Below are positions 1 to 10,091 of a stretch of 64,000 bases of DNA, piece by piece. The notes beneath the pieces were generated by a model, which worked only from the letters and a program-made list of their open reading frames with translations, was not told the origin of the DNA and did no database searches. Numbering within the stretch: position 1 is the first letter of the stretch; each line of letters starts with the position of its first letter. The translations under genes were made by a program, and so were the position numbers. The stretch covers positions 496,001 through 560,000 of the forward strand of contig CAVZBZ010000002.1 of the NCBI GenBank assembly GCA_963773665.1. The letters are read 5' to 3'. The stretch is from DATJLY01 sp963773665. GTDB taxonomy: Bacteria; Pseudomonadota; Alphaproteobacteria; ATCC43930; CGMCC-115725.

Positions 1-822
1 CGGCAGGTCGGAGATGAAGCCCACCGTGTCCGACAATATGGCGCTGCGGCCCGACGGCAGCGCGAGCCGCCGCATGGTCGGGTCGAGCGTCTCGAAGAGC
101 CGGCTCGCCGACGCGACCTCGGCCTGCGTCAGGCGGTTGAAGAGGGTCGATTTCCCGGCATTGGTGTAGCCGACCAGCGCCACCACGGGATAAGGCACGC
201 GCTTCCTTGCGTCGCGGTGGAGCGAGCGCGTGCGGCGCACGGTCTCGAGCTCGCGCTTCAGCATGGCGATGCGGTCGGTGATGAGGCGGCGGTCCATCTC
301 GAGCTGGCTCTCGCCCGGGCCGCCGAGAAAACCGAAGCCGCCGCGCTGCCGCTCCAAATGGGTCCAGGAGCGGACGAGGCGCGAGCGCTGATACGAGAGC
401 GCGGCAAGCTCGACCTGGAGCCTGCCCTCGTGCGTGCGGGCGCGCGCGCCGAAGATCTCGAGGATGAGGCCGGTGCGGTCGATCACCTTGCATTTCCACG
501 CGCGCTCGAGATTGCGCTGCTGCACCGGCGTGACCGTCGCATCGACGATCGCGACCGTGACGCCCAGCTCTTCGATCGACTTGCCGAGCTTCTCGACCGT
601 GCCGCTGCCGAAGAGGGTCGCGGGCCGCGCGCTCTTGAGGTTGACGATCTCGGCCGCGGCGATGTCGAGCGCGATCGCGCGGGCAAGACCGACCGCCTCG
701 GCCAGCCGCGCCTCGGGCGAACGCTCGGCCTCCTTGCGCGCGCCCGACGCGAGACGCAGCACCGGGTGCACCACCAAAGAGCGCCCGACCGGGCCGTTGG
801 CTTCGCGCTGCCGCCCCTCCAT
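1..822 (-). CDS. hflX: GTPase HflX (3' end beyond window)
   Basis: Ribosome-associated GTPase of the HflX family, known for splitting or rescuing stalled ribosomes. About 274 codons are visible; the C-terminus lies outside the window. The N-terminal HflX domain holds the stretch VNLKSARPATLFGSGTVEKL, followed by the family motif GFGFLGGPGESQLEMDRR. The GTPase G1 loop GYTNAGKST sits near residues 218-226 and the G3 motif DTVGF lies close to the left edge. The ATG at 820-822 begins four bases after the hfq stop, so the two genes are almost certainly cotranscribed, the usual hfq-hflX arrangement in proteobacteria. Nothing looks broken in the visible part. Confidence 0.95.
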   Translation of the reverse strand, partial: MEGRQREANGPVGRSLVVHPVLRLASGARKEAERSPEARLAEAVGLARAIALDIAAAEIVNLKSARPATLFGSGTVEKLGKSIEELGVTVAIVDATVTPVQQRNLERAWKCKVIDRTGLILEIFGARARTHEGRLQVELAALSYQRSRLVRSWTHLERQRGGFGFLGGPGESQLEMDRRLITDRIAMLKRELETVRRTRSLHRDARKRVPYPVVALVGYTNAGKSTLFNRLTQAEVASASRLFETLDPTMRRLALPSGRSAILSDTVGFISDLP

Positions 823-826
823 CCGA

Positions 827-1075
827 TCAGGCTTCGTCGGCGTCTTTCGCTTCGAAGAGCTGGATCGGCGTCGCCGGCATGACGGTCGAGATCGCGTGCT
901 TGTAGACGAGTTGCGAATGCGCGTCGCGCCGCAGCAGCACGCAGAAATTATCGAACCAGGTGATGATGCCTTGGAGCTTGACCCCGTTCACGAGAAACAC
1001 CGTGACCGGCGTCTTGTTCTTGCGGACGTGGTTCAGGAACACGTCCTGCACATTTTGTGATTTTTCCGACGACAT
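827..1075 (-). CDS. hfq: RNA chaperone Hfq
   Basis: Hexameric Sm-like RNA chaperone that pairs small RNAs with mRNAs. The 82-residue protein starts MSSEKSQNVQDVFLNHVRK and carries the Sm1 segment VFLVNGVKLQGIITWFDNF and the Sm2 segment with YKHAISTV. The frame stays open upstream to 1174, but the ATG at 1075 is preceded by a purine-rich GGGG tract and gives the family-standard N-terminus, so I take that start. An AT-richer gap of about 220 bp (1076-1294) separates it from the upstream phosphatase gene and probably holds its own promoter; I could not fix -35/-10 boxes there. hflX follows after four bases. Confidence 0.97.
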   Translation of the reverse strand: MSSEKSQNVQDVFLNHVRKNKTPVTVFLVNGVKLQGIITWFDNFCVLLRRDAHSQLVYKHAISTVMPATPIQLFEAKDADEA

Positions 1076-1294
1076 GGGGAGACCCCTTTTTTCAGAGTTC
1101 TTGTCGGTCGGAGCCTTTCGCGACAGTCCGCTCGCCGCCGATCCTTCTAACAAAATAGACGAGCAATATCCCATAACCCATTGAAACCGAGTTCATATCT
1201 GCACAAGAGAAATCCACACGACTGGCTCAACGGGAGGAGCAAAACCGTCACGCGCTCACCGGAATAGATACCAAAATTGGGACGGAAAGGGAAA

Positions 1295-1939
1295 TCACAA
1301 GCCCTTTAGGTGGCGCGCGAACGCGGCGCAGGCGGAAAACTGCAGCGCGGGCGGAAACCGCGCGAAGTCCGCGTCGGCCCGGTCGAGCGGGCCCAGGAGC
1401 ACGCCGAGGCAGCCGGCATTGGCGGCACATTCCATGTCGAGCGCGGTGTCGCCGATATACCAGGCGCCCGAAGGCGTAAGGCCAGTCCCTTCGAGCGCCA
1501 TGCGAATCGGCGCCGCATCCGGCTTGTCGGCCGGCGCGTCGCCTGCGCCGACGAGCTGCGCGAAGAAACGGGTCCAGCCGAGATGAGCCGCCTCGCGCCG
1601 CAGCACCGGCCCGGTCTTGTTGCTGACGACGGCGAGGTAATGGCCGCGCCCCTGAAGCTCGCCCAGAAGCTCCGCGGCACCCGCGACCGGCGCGATGCGC
1701 TCGAGGTGGGTCGCGGTGAAAGTGTCGAGATAGAGCTTGCGCGCTTCCTCCCAGCGGTTGCCGAAGAGCGCCGGAAAGGCGTCGCGCAGGCTGCGGCGGA
1801 CGCGCGCCTTTGTCTCGTCGAGCGACCAGGGCTCGTGGCCCATCGCCTCGAACGTCACGACGAGCGCGTGATGGATCGCGTCCCAGCTTTCGACGAGCGT
1901 GTTGTCCCAATCGAAGATGAGGGCTTTGGGCGCGCTCAT
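1295..1939 (-). CDS. HAD-superfamily phosphatase (phosphoglycolate phosphatase-like)
   Basis: A 214-residue HAD hydrolase. Motif I is FDWDNTLVESW with the nucleophile and acid/base aspartates, motif II is SNKTG, the motif III lysine sits in ADKPDAAP, and motif IV is GDTALDMECAANAG. A helical cap lies between motifs I and II, as in the Gph/PGP subgroup. The exact substrate cannot be read from the sequence; a phosphoglycolate-type or nucleotide phosphatase is most likely. The ATG overlaps the stop of the aminotransferase gene (ATGA), so it is translationally coupled to the end of the ntr operon. The gap to hfq downstream suggests transcription may end or restart there. Confidence 0.85.
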   Translation of the reverse strand: MSAPKALIFDWDNTLVESWDAIHHALVVTFEAMGHEPWSLDETKARVRRSLRDAFPALFGNRWEEARKLYLDTFTATHLERIAPVAGAAELLGELQGRGHYLAVVSNKTGPVLRREAAHLGWTRFFAQLVGAGDAPADKPDAAPIRMALEGTGLTPSGAWYIGDTALDMECAANAGCLGVLLGPLDRADADFARFPPALQFSACAAFARHLKGL

Positions 1940-2799
1940 CGGTCCTGGCCGCCCGCGGCCGCATAGCGCGCATATGATGCGGCCAGCCGGCGCGTCACCG
2001 GCCCCGGCTTGCCGGGGCCTATGGCGGCGCCGTCGATCCGCACCACGGGAATGAGAAAATTGCTGGCGCTCGTCAGAAACGCCTCGGGCGCGGCCTTGGC
2101 CTCGGCGAGGCTGAACGGCCGCTCGGCCAAGGGCACACCTTCACGCGCGATGAGGCGCAGCACGCCCTGGCGCGTCACGCCGTTCAGGATCGAATGATCG
2201 GCCTGGCGCGTCACCACCTCGCCCGAGGACGTCACGATCCAGGCATTGCTCGACGTGCCCTCCGTTACGTTGCCGTCGCGGTCGAGCTGCCACGCCTCGT
2301 AGGCGCCCTTCTGCTTTGCCTCCTCCTTGCCGAGCACGTTCGGCAGGAGCGAAACGGATTTGATGTCGGGCCGCGCCCAGCGTATGTCTGGAATGGCGAT
2401 GACGCCAACTCCGGTTTCCAAAAGGCGGGGGTCGGCGAGCCCGCGGCGCCGTGCGGTCACGACCAGCGTCGGCCGCGCCGATTTGGGAAAGGCGAAGTCG
2501 CGCGGGGCCGAGCCGCGCGAGATCTGGAGATAGACGATGCCCTCGCCCACGCCATTGCGGCGGATCACCTCGCGCAGCACGCATGCGAGCGCCCGGTCGC
2601 TCATCGGCGCCGCTATCGCGAGCGCCGCGAGCGAGCGGTGCAGCCGCGCGAGATGAAGCTCGGCATCGACGAACACGCCGTCCTTCACCGCCACGACCTC
2701 ATAGACCGCATCGGCGAACTGAAAGCCCCGGTCTTCGATATGGACGTGCGCACTCCGGTGCGGGAGATAGCGGCCGTTGACGTAGGCAATGCGGGACAC
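1936..2799 (-). CDS. dat: Class IV PLP aminotransferase (D-amino-acid transaminase type)
   Basis: Fold-type IV PLP enzyme, 287 residues, most like D-amino-acid transaminase; branched-chain transaminase or 4-amino-4-deoxychorismate lyase are related alternatives. N-terminal hallmarks are GFQFADAVYEVV and the RLHRSL region. The PLP lysine lies in DIKSVSLLPNVL and the cofactor phosphate region in EGTSSNAWIV. The start is a GTG at 2799 preceded by GGGGAG about five bases upstream; this places it 11 bp after the ntrX stop, so it belongs to the ntr operon. The 3' end overlaps the HAD gene by four bases. A Dat enzyme would supply D-glutamate or D-alanine for cell wall, or return D-amino acids to nitrogen metabolism. 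Confidence 0.88.
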   Translation of the reverse strand: MSRIAYVNGRYLPHRSAHVHIEDRGFQFADAVYEVVAVKDGVFVDAELHLARLHRSLAALAIAAPMSDRALACVLREVIRRNGVGEGIVYLQISRGSAPRDFAFPKSARPTLVVTARRRGLADPRLLETGVGVIAIPDIRWARPDIKSVSLLPNVLGKEEAKQKGAYEAWQLDRDGNVTEGTSSNAWIVTSSGEVVTRQADHSILNGVTRQGVLRLIAREGVPLAERPFSLAEAKAAPEAFLTSASNFLIPVVRIDGAAIGPGKPGPVTRRLAASYARYAAAGGQDR

Positions 2800-2810
2800 C
2801 TTCGCTCCCC

Positions 2811-4221
2811 TCACGCGTCGAGCTTGGGCTGGCGTTCGCCGTTGCCGTTGAAGAGGCCCAAGGATTTGAGCTTGCGGTGGAGCGCCGAGCGTTCCATGCC
2901 GACGAACGCCGCGGTGCGCGAGATGTTGCCGCCGAAGCGCGTGATCTGCGCGAGGAGATATTCGCGCTCGAACATTTCGCGCGCGTCCCTGAGCGGCAGC
3001 GCCATGAGCTCGCCGCCGCGGTCCCATTTCACGACCGCAGGGGCGATCGCGCCGATCTCGGCCGGCAGCATGTCGGCGCGGATCATTTCCTTGGCGTCGC
3101 CGGGCGTCATGATGAGCGTCCAGTCGATCGACGTTGCGCAGCTGGCGCACGTTGCCGGGCCACTCATAGGCCTGAAGGGCGGCGAGCGCGTCCTCGCCGA
3201 GATCGCGCTGCGAAAGGCGCGCGGCTTCGGCGCTTCGCGCCATGAAATGCCGCGCCAGCGCCGGAATGTCCTCGACGCGCTCCTTGAGACGCGGCACGTG
3301 GAGGGGCACGACGGCGAGGCGGTAGTAGAGATCCTCGCGGAAGCGCCCGGCGGCGATCTCGCGCGCCAGGTCGCGGTTCGTCGCGGCGATGACGCGCACA
3401 TCGACCTTCACCCGGCTGCCGCCGACGCGCTCGAAGGTCTGCTCCTGCAGCGCGCGCACGATCTTGCCTTGCGTCTCGAGCGGCATGTCGGCGACCTCGT
3501 CGAGGAAGAGGGTGCCGCCGTGCGCCTGCTCGAACGTGCCGACCTTGCGCGGGCTGTCGAGCGGATCGGTGCCGGCCTCGGCGCCGAACAGCTCGAGCTC
3601 GAGCCGGTCGGGCCGCATCGTCGCGCAGCTCAGCACCACGAACGGCCCCTTGGCGCGGCGCGAGCGCTGATGGACGAGCCGCGCCGCGACCTCCTTGCCG
3701 ACGCCCGGCGCGCCGGTGACGAGGACGCGGCTTCCGGTGGGCGCCACGCGGTCGATCTGGGTGCGCAGCTGACTGATGGCGTGCGAGGCGCCGATCAAAT
3801 CCTCGTCGCCGCCGGCCTTGAGACGCAGCTCCTCGTTCTCCCGCCGCAGGCGCGAGGCCTCGATCGCGCGCTCGACGACGAGGAGCAGCCGGTCGGCCTT
3901 GAACGGCTTCTCGATGAAGTCGTAGGCGCCGATCTTGATGGCGGCGACGGCGGTCTCGATGTTGCCGTGGCCGCTGATCATCACGACCGGTAGGCTCGGC
4001 AGCTCGCGCCGGATGATCTTCAGGATCTCGAGCCCGTCGAGCTCGCTGCCCTGGAGCCAGATGTCGAGGATGACGAGGGTCGGCTGACGCGAGCGCATCG
4101 CCGCCAGCGCCTCGGCGCTCGTCCCTGCCTCGCGCGTCTCGTAGCCCTCGTCGTTGAGGATGCCGGACATCAGCATCCTGATGTCGGCCTCGTCGTCTAT
4201 GACGAGAATTTCATGCGCCAT
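2811..4221 (-). CDS. ntrX: Response regulator NtrX (one frame break near 3130)
   Basis: Two-component response regulator paired with the sensor kinase NtrY. The receiver domain spans about residues 1-120 with phospho-acceptor D53 (LVILDIW). The AAA+ domain has Walker A TGAPGVGKE at about 170-177 and Walker B GGTLFLDEVADMP. The Fis-type HTH is at the C-terminus (RTAAFVGMERSALHRKLKSLGL). One extra G near 3130 splits the frame after GNVRQLRNV; removing it leaves 470 codons, so a sequence error is more likely than decay. The GAFTGA loop used by sigma54 activators is absent: after ELFG comes an unrelated linker to VGTFEQAHGG. The gene overlaps the ntrY end by 11 bp. Confidence 0.93.
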
Positions 4222-6433
4222 AGCTGGCCGCTTCCGCCGGCTCGGGCTGCGCGGGAGGCAGCGCCTCGATGTCGTGGAAGACGAGGCTCACGCGCGCGCC
4301 GCCGCCGGCCGCGTCCTCGAGCACGAGTTCGCCACGATGGTCTTCCATGATCTTTTTCACGATCGCGAGCCCCAGTCCCGTGCCCTTGGCGCGCGTCGTG
4401 ACGTAAGGCTCGGTGAGGCGCTCGCGCCCTTCCTGCGGCAGGCCCCGGCCGTTGTCCTCGATCGCCACGACCGCGTCGCGGCCCTCGGCGCGCGCCGCGA
4501 TGCGGATGCGCCCGGGCGGCGCATCGGGGTCGCGCGACTGGATCGATTCGGCGGCGTTCTTGAGGATGTTGACGAGCGCCTGGCTGACCTGGCGCGAATC
4601 GCACGGCACGCGCAGCGGCGCCGCCGGCAGCGCCAGCTCGACGGATATGTCGGGCGTCGTCGTGCGTTGCAGGAAAGCCGTCTGGCGCAGCAATTCGCCG
4701 AGATCGACCGGACGGATCACCGGCGCCGGCATGCGCGCGAACGACGAGAACTCGTCCACCATGCGGCCGATGTCGCCGACATGGCGGATGATCGTGTCGG
4801 TGCAAATGGCGAAGGTCTCGGGATCGTTGTCGATCTCTTTCAGGTATTTGCGCTTGAGGCGCTCGGCCGAGAGCTGGATCGGGGTCAGCGGGTTCTTGAT
4901 CTCGTGCGCGATGCGGCGCGCGACATCGGCCCACGCCGCCTTGCGCTGCGCCGACAGCAGCTCGGTCACATCGTCGAACGTGACGACGTAGCCCTTCACC
5001 ACTTCGCCGTCGCCGCGCTCGGCCGCGATGCGCAGGAGCAGCATCAGGGTCTTGCCGTCGCGGCCGATCTGGAGCTGCGCCTGCGCCAGACGGTCGGGCC
5101 GCCGCGCGGCTTCCGCGAGAAGATCGGCGGCCTCGGGCACGATGTCGGCAAAGGGCTCGCCCAAATGCTGGTCGAGATCGGCCGCGAGCAGCACCGAGGC
5201 GGACCGGTTCGGCAAATTGATGCGGCCTTCGTGGTCGAGTCCGACGACGCCGGCGGAGACGCCGGATAGCACCGCCTCGGTGAAGCGGCGGCGCTGATCG
5301 AGCTGGCGGTTCGCTTCGATGAGCTCGCTCTGCTGCGATTGCAGCTGATGCGTCATGCGGTTGAAGGCGCGCGAGAGGGTGCTGAACTCCTCGTCGTGCG
5401 CGCCGACCGGCACGCGCGCCGAAAGGTCGCCGCCGCGTACGCGCTCGGCCGCCGCCACGAGCCAGCTTATCGGCCGCGCCATGCGCGAGGCGAAGCTCAA
5501 CCCCATCCACACCGCGCCCGTGAGCAGCAGCACGCCGACGCCGAAGAACAGCATCGAGAACGCGATCTGATATTCCGAGCGCTCGCCCTCGAGCTGCTCG
5601 TACTGCGCCACGGCCTTCTGTGTGCGCTCGATGCGGCCGAGCACGACCGGATCGACGAAGCGGCCGACATAGAGGAAGGCGTTGTTGAAGCCGGTGAGGC
5701 GGATCAGCGCGCGGACGCGGTCGTCGCTGTTGCTGGTGAGGATCGCTACGTCGCCGGCGCGCGCCTGCTGCAATGCCCAGTCGGGCACCGGCTGCAGCTC
5801 GAGCGTAAAGCTCAATCCGGTGCGCGCCAGGATGCGGCCCTGGCCGTCGAACACCAATGCCTCGTTCAGCGAGCGCAGCTCGGCTTGCGCCGCGACGATC
5901 TGATTGAGGCGCGCGGGATCGATGCTGAGGAAGCCGGCGTCGCGGTCGAGATCGCTCGCCATGCTGGTGACGTCGGCGCGGATCGCCTGCTGGTGCTCGT
6001 GCAGATAGGCTTCGGCGACGGCGAGCGATTCCGAAAGCGACGTGCGCACCCGCTCGCTGAACCACGCCTGCACGCCGAAGGTGAACAGCAGGTACGAAAA
6101 GACCGCGACGATGATCGTCGGAATGACCGCGAGCAGGCTGAACACCAGGACGAAGCGCACGTGCAGCTGCGAGCCGGCAAGGCCGCGCCGCCGCTCGGTC
6201 CAGACCTGCACCAGCCGCCACGCGACGATCGCGAAGAGCGGCAGGACGAGAACGAGGTTCAGCAGGAGGTAGAGCGCGTCGAGATGCGGGCGCGTATCGA
6301 ACGGCGGCAGGCCCTTCAATGCCGCCCAGGTCGCTGCCGCCGACAGCGCCGCCGCCACGGCGAGCGCGAGCGCGAGCTTCCGGCCGAGACGGATTCGGCT
6401 TGCCCAGACAACGAACTCGCCCCTGACGCTCAT
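4211..6433 (-). CDS. ntrY: Sensor histidine kinase NtrY
   Basis: Membrane-bound histidine kinase, 740 residues, partner of NtrX; the family senses nitrogen, redox or envelope state. Three hydrophobic segments lie in about the first 120 residues, a periplasmic loop follows, and a fourth segment near 285-310 leads into a HAMP linker. A PAS-like domain comes next (FTEAVLSGVSAGVVGLDHEGRI), then the HisKA H-box RRIAHEIKNPLTPIQ with the phosphorylated histidine, and a HATPase with the N-box NILKNAAESI and the G-box GTGLGLAIVKKI. It lies 38 bp after the ntrC stop and overlaps ntrX, consistent with one dusB-ntrBCYX transcript. Confidence 0.95.
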   Translation of the reverse strand: MSVRGEFVVWASRIRLGRKLALALAVAAALSAAATWAALKGLPPFDTRPHLDALYLLLNLVLVLPLFAIVAWRLVQVWTERRRGLAGSQLHVRFVLVFSLLAVIPTIIVAVFSYLLFTFGVQAWFSERVRTSLSESLAVAEAYLHEHQQAIRADVTSMASDLDRDAGFLSIDPARLNQIVAAQAELRSLNEALVFDGQGRILARTGLSFTLELQPVPDWALQQARAGDVAILTSNSDDRVRALIRLTGFNNAFLYVGRFVDPVVLGRIERTQKAVAQYEQLEGERSEYQIAFSMLFFGVGVLLLTGAVWMGLSFASRMARPISWLVAAAERVRGGDLSARVPVGAHDEEFSTLSRAFNRMTHQLQSQQSELIEANRQLDQRRRFTEAVLSGVSAGVVGLDHEGRINLPNRSASVLLAADLDQHLGEPFADIVPEAADLLAEAARRPDRLAQAQLQIGRDGKTLMLLLRIAAERGDGEVVKGYVVTFDDVTELLSAQRKAAWADVARRIAHEIKNPLTPIQLSAERLKRKYLKEIDNDPETFAICTDTIIRHVGDIGRMVDEFSSFARMPAPVIRPVDLGELLRQTAFLQRTTTPDISVELALPAAPLRVPCDSRQVSQALVNILKNAAESIQSRDPDAPPGRIRIAARAEGRDAVVAIEDNGRGLPQEGRERLTEPYVTTRAKGTGLGLAIVKKIMEDHRGELVLEDAAGGGARVSLVFHDIEALPPAQPEPAEAASYGA

Positions 6434-6471
6434 CGGATTATTTGTGAAATCGATTCGCCCTGCGCCCGCGA

Positions 6472-7913
<1,442 letters not shown>

Positions 7914-7917
<4 letters not shown>

Positions 7918-9040
7918 GGCTCGCCTCCCGCGTGCAGCGCCGTCGGCAGGAACACGCGGAACATGGTGCGGCGCGGCTGGCTTTCGAACTCGATGACCCC
8001 GCCGTGATCGCTCACCACCTTGGCGACGAGCGCGAGGCCGAGGCCCGAGCCGTCGCGCTTGGTCGTGACGAAGGGATCGAAGAGATGCCGCTGCAGATCC
8101 TCGGGGATGCCTTCGCCGTTGTCGGTGAGCGTGACGACGAGCGGCAGTTGGACGCGGCTCTCGTTGCCGGCGACCGCGAGGCGGATGCCGTGGCGGTAGG
8201 CCGTGGCGATCGCGATCTCGCCGCCCTGCTCGGGCACCGCCTCGGCCGCGTTCTTGACGAGATTGAGGAACACCTGGATCAGAAGATCGCGGTTGCCGTC
8301 GACCGGCGGCAGCGAGGGATCGTAGTCCTCGATGAAGCGGACGTGGCGCGCAAAGCCCGAGACGGCGAGCTTGCGCACGCGCTCCAGCACCTCGTGGATG
8401 TTGACCGGCTCGCGCTCGATCGGGCGCCGGTCCGAGAACACGTCCATGCGATCGACGAGGGCGCAGATGCGGTCGGTCTCGTCGCAGATGAGCCGCGTCA
8501 ATTCGCGGTCGGCGGTGCTGGCCGTCTCCTCGAGGAGCTGCGCCGCACCCCGGATGCCGGAGAGCGGATTCTTGACCTCGTGCGCGAGCATTGCCGCCAT
8601 CGCCGTGACCGAGCGCGCGGCGTTGCGGTGCGTGAGCTGGCGGTCGATCTTGTCGGCGATCGAGCGCTCCTGCAGGCTCACGACGACATGCTGCCGGTCC
8701 TCGGCAAGGGGCGCCGCCATGGATCGTCACGACACGCGAGCTGAGCTTGCGGCGTATCGAGCGTCACGCCGTATTCCGAGACGCTGTGCCCCGAATGGCG
8801 CACCGATTCGATGAGCGCGAAGACCGGGCTGTCGTGCGGCAGGAAATCGCCGAGCGAGCATTGCGTGAGCGTGACGGCGCTCGTTTCGAAGAACTGCTCG
8901 GCCGCCGCGTTGACGTAGTCCATGCGGTCGCTCTCGTCGACGACCAGAACGGGCGCGGGCAGCGCGGCGAGGATGGCATAGGGCTCGACCCCGGCGCTCG
9001 GCGGCAGGCGTCTGTGGGTGCGGCCGATGGCGCCGGTCAT
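7914..9040 (-). CDS. ntrB: Nitrogen sensor histidine kinase NtrB (two frame breaks near 8708-8755)
   Basis: Cytosolic kinase/phosphatase that controls NtrC in response to PII (GlnB). An N-terminal PAS domain (AILAALPAPVLVVDESDRMD) is followed by the H-box MLAHEVKNPLSGIRG with the phosphorylated histidine near residue 153, and a HATPase domain with NLVKNAAEAVP and GSGLGLALVAKV. Between TLDTP and APLAEDRQ the coding frame moves twice, each time by +1, and the middle piece reads KLSSRVVTIHG. Removing two bases gives 375 codons, a normal NtrB length, so I call it intact. It starts four bases inside the dusB end (ATGA overlap). Confidence 0.92.
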
Positions 9041-10017
9041 GCGGCTTCCGCCAGGGGCTCGTAGAAGCGCCGGATCAGCGCGTGCACCGCGGCGGGGTCC
9101 TCGCAGCGATTGACGGCGGCGCGGAACTCGGCCGAGCCCGGAAGCCCCTTCGAGTACCAGCCGATGTGCTTCCGCGCGATGCGGCTGCCGATCGAGACGC
9201 CGTAATGGGCGAGCAACGCGTCATAATGCTCGAGCACGATCGCAAGCTGCACGCCGAGCGGCGGGTCGGGCTGGCGCTCGCCGGTGCGCAGGAAATGGAT
9301 CACCTGGGCGATGAACCACGGCCGTCCATAGGCGCCGCGGCCGATCATGACGCCGTCGGCACCCGAGCGCGTCAGCGCTTCCTGCGCGTCCTCGATCGTC
9401 TCGATATCGCCGTTGGCGATCACCGGGATCGAAACCGCTTCCTTGATCTCGCGAATGAAGTCCCAGTCGGCGTGGCCGTCGTAGAACTGGCAGCGCGTGC
9501 GGCCATGCACGGTCACCATGCGGATGCCGCACTCTTCGGCGATGCGCGCAAGGAGCGGCGCGTTGCGGTTGCGCTCGTCCCAGCCCGTGCGCATCTTCAA
9601 TGTCACCGGCAAATCGACGGCGCGCACCGTCTCGCTGAGGATGCGGGCGGCATGCCTCTCGTCCCGCATCAGCGCCGAGCCGGCATAGCCGTTCACGACC
9701 TTCTTCGCCGGGCAGCCGAAATTGATGTCGATGATGGCAGCGCCTCGGTCGGCATTGAGCCGCGCCGCCTCGGCGACGCTCTTCGGCTCGCAGCCGGCGA
9801 GCTGCACCGCCATCGGAAATTCTTCGGGATCGTTGGCGGCCATCTGCATCGATTGCCGCGTCTCGCGGATCATCGCCTCGCTGGCGATCATCTCGGACAC
9901 GACAAGGCCCGCGCCGTGCCGTTTGACGATGCGGCGGAACGGCAGGTCGGTCACCCCCGACATGGGCGCCAGGAAGACGGGAGCTTCGAGCTCGACCGGG
10001 CCGATGCGGATGCTCAT
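9037..10017 (-). CDS. dusB: tRNA-dihydrouridine synthase DusB (NifR3)
   Basis: FMN-dependent enzyme that reduces uridine to dihydrouridine in tRNA, 326 residues. Family hallmarks are LAPMSGVTDLPFRR at the N-terminus, INFGCPAKKV with the catalytic cysteine, KMRTGWD, TVHGRTRCQFYDG and the FMN-phosphate segment GADGVMIGRGAYGRPW. It is the first gene of the ntr operon, the arrangement for which the old name nifR3 was given in alphaproteobacteria. The region just upstream holds an inverted repeat that may be an operator. The gene shows no frame problems. Confidence 0.97.
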   Translation of the reverse strand: MSIRIGPVELEAPVFLAPMSGVTDLPFRRIVKRHGAGLVVSEMIASEAMIRETRQSMQMAANDPEEFPMAVQLAGCEPKSVAEAARLNADRGAAIIDINFGCPAKKVVNGYAGSALMRDERHAARILSETVRAVDLPVTLKMRTGWDERNRNAPLLARIAEECGIRMVTVHGRTRCQFYDGHADWDFIREIKEAVSIPVIANGDIETIEDAQEALTRSGADGVMIGRGAYGRPWFIAQVIHFLRTGERQPDPPLGVQLAIVLEHYDALLAHYGVSIGSRIARKHIGWYSKGLPGSAEFRAAVNRCEDPAAVHALIRRFYEPLAEAA

Positions 10018-10036
10018 AAATTATGCAGCACGTAAT

Positions 10037-10057
10037 TATGCCTAGAAATTGGGCATA
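10037..10057 (-). promoter_or_regulatory. Inverted repeat TATGCC-N9-GGCATA upstream of dusB-ntrBC
   Basis: A symmetrical element with 6-bp arms (TATGCC at 10037-10042, GGCATA at 10052-10057) lies 20-40 bp before the dusB ATG in a short AT-rich gap. Position and symmetry suit an operator for a dimeric regulator controlling the ntr operon. It does not match the NtrC consensus TGCACC-N5-GGTGCA closely. Its function is inference; arms this short could arise by chance. Confidence 0.3.
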
Positions 10058-10091
10058 GCATAGGAATTGCTGCGATGCAACATATTTTCCT

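Noticed and set aside
2194..3993. Long plus-strand open frames antisense to ntrX, dat and other minus-strand genes
   Set aside because: GC-rich third positions keep the opposite frames open; the translations are Arg/Ala-rich, show no domain motifs and lie fully inside better supported genes.
2811..4221. NtrX, NtrB and other split genes as pseudogenes or programmed frameshifts
   Set aside because: Breaks are spread over unrelated genes, lack slippery heptamers with structure, and single-base removal restores whole-codon lengths with conserved motifs on both sides.
6434..6471. Promoter between ntrC and ntrY
   Set aside because: The 38-bp gap is short and I could not find a convincing pair of boxes; the genes are probably read from the dusB promoter.
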